Source of the DNA: Rhodospirillaceae bacterium
GTDB taxonomy: Bacteria > Pseudomonadota > Alphaproteobacteria > SHVP01
Direction: 5' to 3'
NCBI GenBank assembly: GCA_002722055.1
Contig: PBKD01000001.1
Span: 1-57,520 of the forward strand
DNA: 57,520 nucleotides
This document shows, one piece after another, positions 52,576 to 57,520 of the stretch. Every line of letters begins with the position of its first letter. Position 1 is the first letter of the stretch. The position numbers were made by a program, and so were the translations under genes. The notes beneath the pieces are model-generated. The model had not been told where the DNA came from and made no database searches. It worked only from the letters and a program-made list of their open reading frames with translations.

Positions 52576-54291
52576 TTACTGAGACCTTACAAGTTTTCCG
52601 GGCCTACATCCAGTATCCTGACCATTTTCTTGGACCAACTCACCTGAAACAAAAGTTTTTTGATACCCTTCAGCCTTAGACATAAGTCTTTGAGCATTAC
52701 CCGGAAGATCATTAACAATAAAGGGTTTATTTATCTTTAAGTTTTGATAATCGATAATATTTATATCAGCTCTAAAACCTTTCTTTAATACTCCTCTGTC
52801 TAAAAATCCATAAAGTTTTGCAGTATCACTTGTCTGTTTTTTTACAATTTTTTCTATTGGAAATTTTGGACCTCTAGATCTATCTCTTGTCCAATGTGTT
52901 AACATAAATGTAGGTACATTAGCATCACAAATATAACTGACATGAGCCCCACCATCGCCACCCCCAATTATTGAAGATGGATGATTAATTTGATCATATA
53001 ATGCGTTTAAATTACCAAATGTATAATTTAACCCACAAAACATTAAATAATTACTGCAATTATTTTTAAGCATCTCGTCATATGCTACTTCATTAGGGGG
53101 TATATTTCTTTTTTTAGCAATATATGAAATTGTTTTTTCTTTAAGAGGTTCATAATCTATAGAATCTCCCATAACATATGTTTGATCCCATGCATTTTGT
53201 ATCATATCAGCTAATGCATCATCTATAGGATCATTCTCAGATAATATTTTCTTTCTTATTAAAGGATCTTTTAATGTATTAAATCTTTTTTCATCTGGTA
53301 AAGATAATAATTTTTTATATGTAGGAAACCTAGAAAATTGATTAGGCCCTCTAAAACTGAAAAGTAAGTTTGTTGGCCTTCCAAAAACTTGTGGGAATAG
53401 TTTTGCACCCTTCTTATTCTCAATATCACATTGTAATAATAGCTCTTTCCAATCATCAGGGGCTTTATTATTTTGAGCAAAAAGAAAAGTTACAGGTATT
53501 CCAGAATCTTGTGAAATCTTGGACATCATAGAAATTTCTTTTTTTGGGGCTATTATATCATCTCCAGAAATTCCAGCAGGAGCTGATTCAAAAAGGCCTT
53601 TTCCAGAATTAGCGACAGATCTAGCCAAAGATAAAAGTTCAAAATCAGATGCAAAGGTTCCAGGTACAGGGTTACCATCTACAGCTAAGTGAAGCATTGT
53701 TCTAGATGTTGAGAATCCTAGAGCCCCTTTTTTCATGGCGTCCTCAACTAATATAGACATTTGTTTTATATCATCTTCATTAGCATTTTCATTATTTGAA
53801 CCCCTTTCACCCATAACATAGGCCCTTAAAGGGCCATGAGCAATTTGACATCCAAAATCTATTGCATGAGGTTTTTTTTCAATTGCATCTAAATACTCAG
53901 GAAATGATTCCCATTCCCACTTCATTCCAATTGCAAGAGCTGAACCAGGAATATCTTCAACCCCTTCCATTAACCCAATAAGCCAATCTCGAGAATTTTT
54001 GTGAACAGGAGCAAAGCCAACTCCACAATTCCCCATAACAACTGTCGTAACTCCTTGCCAAAATGAAGGGGTTAATAGAGGATCCCACGAAACTTGACCA
54101 TCGTAATGAGTATGAATATCAACCCAACCTGGCATAACATGATAACCATCAGCATCATATATTTTTTTAGCTTGTGATGAAATTTTACCTATTTCATAAA
54201 TAATACCATTTTTAATTCCAATATCCCCAAAAAAACTCTGTTCCCCAGTTCCATCAACAATTAAACCATTTTTTATTATTGTATCTAACAA
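52576..54291 (-). CDS. D-aminoacylase / N-acyl-D-amino-acid deacylase-type amidohydrolase
   Basis: 571 residues. Amidohydrolase-superfamily metal motif PGWVDIHTHYDGQVSWDPLL, with further signatures VTTVVMGNCGVGFAPV, STSRTMLHLAVDGNPVPGTF, GGGDGGAHVSYICDA and the C-terminal GYQKTFVSGELVQENGQDTG. Members cleave N-acyl groups from D-amino acids, or act on related amides. No obvious substrate from context; it follows the cupin pair on the same strand. Confidence 0.9.
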   Translation of the reverse strand: MLDTIIKNGLIVDGTGEQSFFGDIGIKNGIIYEIGKISSQAKKIYDADGYHVMPGWVDIHTHYDGQVSWDPLLTPSFWQGVTTVVMGNCGVGFAPVHKNSRDWLIGLMEGVEDIPGSALAIGMKWEWESFPEYLDAIEKKPHAIDFGCQIAHGPLRAYVMGERGSNNENANEDDIKQMSILVEDAMKKGALGFSTSRTMLHLAVDGNPVPGTFASDFELLSLARSVANSGKGLFESAPAGISGDDIIAPKKEISMMSKISQDSGIPVTFLFAQNNKAPDDWKELLLQCDIENKKGAKLFPQVFGRPTNLLFSFRGPNQFSRFPTYKKLLSLPDEKRFNTLKDPLIRKKILSENDPIDDALADMIQNAWDQTYVMGDSIDYEPLKEKTISYIAKKRNIPPNEVAYDEMLKNNCSNYLMFCGLNYTFGNLNALYDQINHPSSIIGGGDGGAHVSYICDANVPTFMLTHWTRDRSRGPKFPIEKIVKKQTSDTAKLYGFLDRGVLKKGFRADINIIDYQNLKINKPFIVNDLPGNAQRLMSKAEGYQKTFVSGELVQENGQDTGCRPGKLVRSQ

Positions 54292-54341
54292 TTAAAATTT
54301 TCCCTCAATGATATTATATTATAGCATAATTTATTTAAATT

Positions 54342-56171
54342 TTATATTTTTTTATTAATTTTACGCAGTTCTTTTTTTCTTTGATGATGCAATAAAAGTT
54401 TTTTTCTTAGTCTAATTGATTTAGGTGTTACTTCTACAAGCTCATCGTCATTTATATAAGCAATTGCTTTTTCAAGAGTAAACTCTTTGATTGGAGAAAG
54501 CCTTATAGCCTCATCTTTTCCGGATGCTCTTATATTTGTTAATTGTTTGTTTTTTAAAGGATTGACTTCTAAGTCATTAGATTTACTGTGTTCACCAATT
54601 ATCATACCTGAGTAAACATCTGAGTTAGCTTCTATAATTATAACCCCCCTATCCTCCAGGTTCCATAAGGCGTAAGGAACTGCTTTACCTTGAGAAGTAG
54701 ATACCATTACACCATTTTTTCTTAACCTAATATTTTCTTTCTTTTCAGCAAGGTTATGAAAGGTTTTAGTTAATACACCTGTACCTTTCGTATCAGTCAA
54801 AAACTCACCATGGTAACCAATCAAGCTTTTAGATGGAGATAAAAATTTTAATCTCTGTTTACCTTCATTAGTTTCAAACATTTCCTTAAGAATACTTCCT
54901 CTTTTTGATAGTTTTTCCACTATATTTCCACTATACTCAGAATCTACATCAATTAAAACTTCTTCAATAGGCTCTAAAACTCTTTTTGTTTTTGGATCAA
55001 CTTGATAAATTATTTTAGGTTGACCTATTGATAGCTCAAACCCTTCTCTTCTCATAGTTTCAATTAGAATTGAAAGTTGCAATTCACCTCTACCAGAAAC
55101 ATCAAATGAATCTTTATTTTCTGATTCATTAACTGAAATTGCTACATTACCTTCTGCTTCTTGATACAACCTATCTCTAATATTTCTAGAAGTGACTTTA
55201 TCACCTTCTTTACCTGCTAATGGTGAATCATTGACAGAAAAAGTAATAGACATAATAGGAGGGTCAATTAATGGTGCTGGTATTGATTTTATTATATCTG
55301 GTGAGCATATCGTATGTGAAACAGTAGCTTTTTGCAAACCAGCAATAGCTATTATATCACCGGCTTGAGCTTCATCTAATGGCACTCTTTCAATTCCATG
55401 ATGAGATAAAATTTTTGTTAACCTCGTAGTTTCAATTATATTATTATTAGTATCTAAAACATTAGCAGTAATATTTGGCTTAATAATGCCTGTTTTAATT
55501 TTACCAGTTATTACTCTTCCCAAAAAAGGATCGTTTTCTATAATAGATGAAAGCATTGAAAATTTATCAGTAATACTTGGTTTAGGTGATGAAATATTAT
55601 TTATTATACAATCAATTAAAGGCATCATATTTTCTTTTTCTTCAGAAATATTTTTAACAGACCAACCTAATTTACCTGAACAGTAAATTATTGGAAAATC
55701 TAATTGTTCTTCTGTTGCATTTAATGAAACAAATAAATCAAAAACATCATTTATAACTTTTTCAGGGTATGAATTTTTTTTATCAATTTTATTTATAACT
55801 AAAATTAACTTTAAACCTAACTTTAAAGCTTTGCCCAGTACAAATTTTGTTTGCGGCATAACTCCCTCTGATGAGTCAACGAGTAGTAACGCCCCTTCAA
55901 CCATACCCAATATTCTCTCAACTTCACCGCCAAAATCAGCATGCCCTGGAGTATCAACAAGATTCAATTTAAAATTATTATATGGAATAGACGTACATTT
56001 TGCTGATATTGTTATTCCCCTCTCCTTTTCAAGATCACTTTTATCTAAAACTCGATCAACTAATTTTTGATTGTCTCTAAATATTCCAGACTGGCGTAAA
56101 AGTGCGTCGACTAAAGTAGTCTTTCCATGATCTACGTGAGCAATTACAGCTATATTTTTAATGTTTTTCAT
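54342..56171 (-). CDS. typA: Ribosome-associated GTPase TypA/BipA
   Basis: 609 residues, normal length. G1 AHVDHGKTTLVDAL, G2 region ERGITISAKCTSI, G3 VDTPGHADFGGEVERIL, G4 LVINKIDKKNS. EF-G-like domains III/V and the TypA-specific C-terminal region (LTNIRASGKDEAIRLSPIKE) follow. It acts in ribosome assembly and stress translation. Encoded alone. Confidence 0.96.
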   Translation of the reverse strand: MKNIKNIAVIAHVDHGKTTLVDALLRQSGIFRDNQKLVDRVLDKSDLEKERGITISAKCTSIPYNNFKLNLVDTPGHADFGGEVERILGMVEGALLLVDSSEGVMPQTKFVLGKALKLGLKLILVINKIDKKNSYPEKVINDVFDLFVSLNATEEQLDFPIIYCSGKLGWSVKNISEEKENMMPLIDCIINNISSPKPSITDKFSMLSSIIENDPFLGRVITGKIKTGIIKPNITANVLDTNNNIIETTRLTKILSHHGIERVPLDEAQAGDIIAIAGLQKATVSHTICSPDIIKSIPAPLIDPPIMSITFSVNDSPLAGKEGDKVTSRNIRDRLYQEAEGNVAISVNESENKDSFDVSGRGELQLSILIETMRREGFELSIGQPKIIYQVDPKTKRVLEPIEEVLIDVDSEYSGNIVEKLSKRGSILKEMFETNEGKQRLKFLSPSKSLIGYHGEFLTDTKGTGVLTKTFHNLAEKKENIRLRKNGVMVSTSQGKAVPYALWNLEDRGVIIIEANSDVYSGMIIGEHSKSNDLEVNPLKNKQLTNIRASGKDEAIRLSPIKEFTLEKAIAYINDDELVEVTPKSIRLRKKLLLHHQRKKELRKINKKI

Positions 56172-56239
56172 GATAATTATTGATAAATTATGATATTTTA
56201 TAACTACTTCTTTAATTAAATAAAAGCAACAATAAATAA

Positions 56240-56758
56240 TTATTTGACCAATTTGTTATAGATTTGAGTATTTTCAATCTGACCTAATAAGCCAGTACAT
56301 ATATAAGCATCATCTGACAAAAACTGATTATTTTTAGTAGGGTCATTATTTATTTTCGCATTATCAAGCATTAAAAAAGAATACTCAATATTAAATTTAT
56401 TTATTTCTTTTTCTAATTTTTTAGTTAAAAGCTTTATTTCTTTTTTATTAGAGATGTTAATTTTTTTTTCTTTAAGATATAATTCTAATAATACATTAAA
56501 AAATAAATCTCCAAATTTTTTAAATTCAACAGATTTTCCCTGTTTTGGACCAAACAAAATTTTATTTCTTTCTTTAATATTATTTTTTTTATCAGCTGAT
56601 ATTTGATGAAATGCATTAGAAGATCCGAAAAAAAAACCAGAGCACCTGGACAAAAGATAAGAAAAATCCTGAAATTTAAGTGGTTTATTTATTTTATTAA
56701 TATAATTCGATAGAGGCTTTGCAATAATATTTGAATCTTCAGCAAATAATGAATTCAC
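56240..56758 (-). CDS. Small exported protein, unknown; start codon unclear
   Basis: 172 residues from the GTG at 56758. The in-frame sequence upstream (KIFTNFSSIIFLVNSLFA, then EDSNI) reads as a complete signal peptide, but contains no ATG, GTG or TTG before the AGGAG at about 56810. The true start may be a rare ATT codon, or the upstream T7 run may hide a frameshift. Mature region is lysine-rich and helical with two cysteines (RCSGFFFG and YICTG). Family not recognised. Confidence 0.55.
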   Translation of the reverse strand: MNSLFAEDSNIIAKPLSNYINKINKPLKFQDFSYLLSRCSGFFFGSSNAFHQISADKKNNIKERNKILFGPKQGKSVEFKKFGDLFFNVLLELYLKEKKINISNKKEIKLLTKKLEKEINKFNIEYSFLMLDNAKINNDPTKNNQFLSDDAYICTGLLGQIENTQIYNKLVK

Positions 56759-56912
56759 TAAAAAAAATAATACTAGAAAAATTAGTAAAAATTTTGAGAA
56801 AAAAATCTCCTATATATTATTTATGTAAATTATATATAATATACTAATATATAAGAGATTAATTCAATAATAAAAGAAAAAAACTACTAAACTTATAGAA
56901 TTGATAAGTATT

Positions 56913-57520
56913 TTATTTGATACATGCTAAAAATGATTCAGTCATATTTATAATTAATTGATTATATAAATTCTTACCAGGTTCTATATTAAATCCAAGT
57001 GGATCAAGAATAACTGCTTTTTTGCCCGTACCTTCAACAACTGCCTTAACGATTTTAGATTCAAATTGTGGCTCTGAAAATACACATTTAATATTTTCGT
57101 TATTAATTAGTACTTTTAACTCTTTTAATCTTTTTGCTCCAGGCATGACCTCTGTGCTTATAGTAATAGAGCCCGATGCTTTTAAACCGAAGCGTTTTTC
57201 AAAAGATTGATATGCATCATGAAAATATATAAAACCACTATTGTCATAGTTTTGAAGTTTTCTCTTTGTATCTTCTATAAGAATATCAATACTCTTTTTA
57301 GCGTCTAAACTGTTTTTTTCATATATTTTTTTATTTGATGGATCAATTTTAGATAGTGCAATTTTTATCTCTTCTAAAATAACTTTTGCATTTTCTGGAT
57401 CTAACCAAACATGCTGATCAATCTCCTCTGAGTGGTCATCGTGATCCTTATGAGCTTTATGATCATCGTGGTCATCGTGATCCTTATGAGCTTTATGATC
57501 ATCGTGGTCATCGTGATCCT
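56913..57520 (-). CDS. znuA: Zinc ABC transporter substrate-binding protein ZnuA (5' part cut off)
   Basis: 202 codons of the C-terminal part, still open at the window edge. It holds the His/Asp-rich loop followed by DQHVWLDPENAKVILEEI (metal His), FIYFHDAYQSFEKRFGL (metal His) and VILDPLGFNI (metal Asp), with CVFSEPQFESKI. The protein binds Zn2+ in the periplasm for ZnuBC. The His loop contains a 36-bp repeat. Confidence 0.93.
   Translation of the reverse strand, partial: DHDDHDDHKAHKDHDDHDDHKAHKDHDDHSEEIDQHVWLDPENAKVILEEIKIALSKIDPSNKKIYEKNSLDAKKSIDILIEDTKRKLQNYDNSGFIYFHDAYQSFEKRFGLKASGSITISTEVMPGAKRLKELKVLINNENIKCVFSEPQFESKIVKAVVEGTGKKAVILDPLGFNIEPGKNLYNQLIINMTESFLACIK
57433..57520 (-). 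repeat. 36-bp tandem repeat in the znuA metal loop
   Basis: Units 57433-57468 and 57469-57504 are identical, and a third begins at 57505 and runs off the window. Each encodes DHDDHDDHKAHK. Exact identity points to recent expansion; copy number may vary between strains. Confidence 0.92.

Noticed and set aside
57433-57520. CRISPR array
   Set aside because: Direct tandem repeats without spacers, in frame inside znuA. No CRISPR array or cas gene is seen anywhere; the nuclease at 1021 lacks Cas4 cysteines.

Overview
The window is AT-rich chromosomal DNA, most likely from a streamlined marine alphaproteobacterium (AEGEAN-169/HIMB59- or SAR116-like; this placement is inference). The supporting signs are an ECF sigma/ChrR pair of the alphaproteobacterial RpoE-ChrR kind, the gene string metG-holB-tmk-D-Ala carboxypeptidase-rlpA-mltB, weak Shine-Dalgarno use, TTG starts and short spacers.

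Layout. 1-4.4 kb is the integrase end of a prophage or small integrative element: CI-like repressor, paired operators, an early operon (OB-like/ssDNA-associated proteins, a RecB/Cas4-type nuclease), excisionase, tyrosine integrase, and an attachment region containing exactly the 5' half of a tRNA-Ser(UGA). 4.5-7.7 kb holds small catabolic and redox enzymes (class II aldolase, DOPA-dioxygenase-like, YtoQ, SDR, PPOX fold, CMD). 8.1-10.4 kb is a GT-C / GT2 / DUF2304 lipid-linked glycosylation operon. 10.4-18.9 kb looks like an oxidative-stress island: PEBP protein, small membrane protein, ECF sigma + ChrR, a small secreted repeat protein, PhzF (frameshifted), ergothioneine genes egtD-egtB, a radical SAM/SPASM protein and a quinone oxidoreductase. 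Three promoter-like sites of the form T(G/A)ATC(C/T)-N18-TA(T/A)AxA lie in front of three of these units and suggest a local sigma regulon. 19-22 kb has LysE and a DUF1007/NicO metal-transport pair. 22.0-22.55 kb is an unexplained, probably transcribed region with nested pairing and short translated-looking frames. 22.5-32.3 kb is the housekeeping and cell-wall string.

33.3-45 kb is a coherent nucleoside uptake and salvage operon: BMP-type binding protein, double-ABC ATPase, two permeases, cytidine deaminase, purine nucleoside phosphorylase, deoxyribose-phosphate aldolase, an ALDH16-like two-domain aldehyde dehydrogenase and thymidine phosphorylase. Together these would take nucleosides to free bases plus deoxyribose-1-phosphate, then 5-phosphate, then acetaldehyde + glyceraldehyde-3-phosphate, with the aldehyde oxidised. 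One step, phosphopentomutase, is not visible here. 45.8-54.3 kb holds accessory catabolism (CaiB CoA-transferase, a decayed peptide-binding-protein pseudogene, LLM flavin oxidoreductase, epimerase, tandem cupin paralogues, D-aminoacylase). The right end has typA, a small exported protein and the 3' part of znuA with an expanding His/Asp repeat.

Main points for a second look: the putative sigma regulon with its repeat protein; the switch-like region at 22.2-22.5 kb; the tRNA-Ser half-gene with arm-like repeats on both sides; the A12 frameshift in phzF; and the hairpin enclosing the start codon of the nucleoside ABC ATPase. All calls come from reading the sequence; no database search was run.
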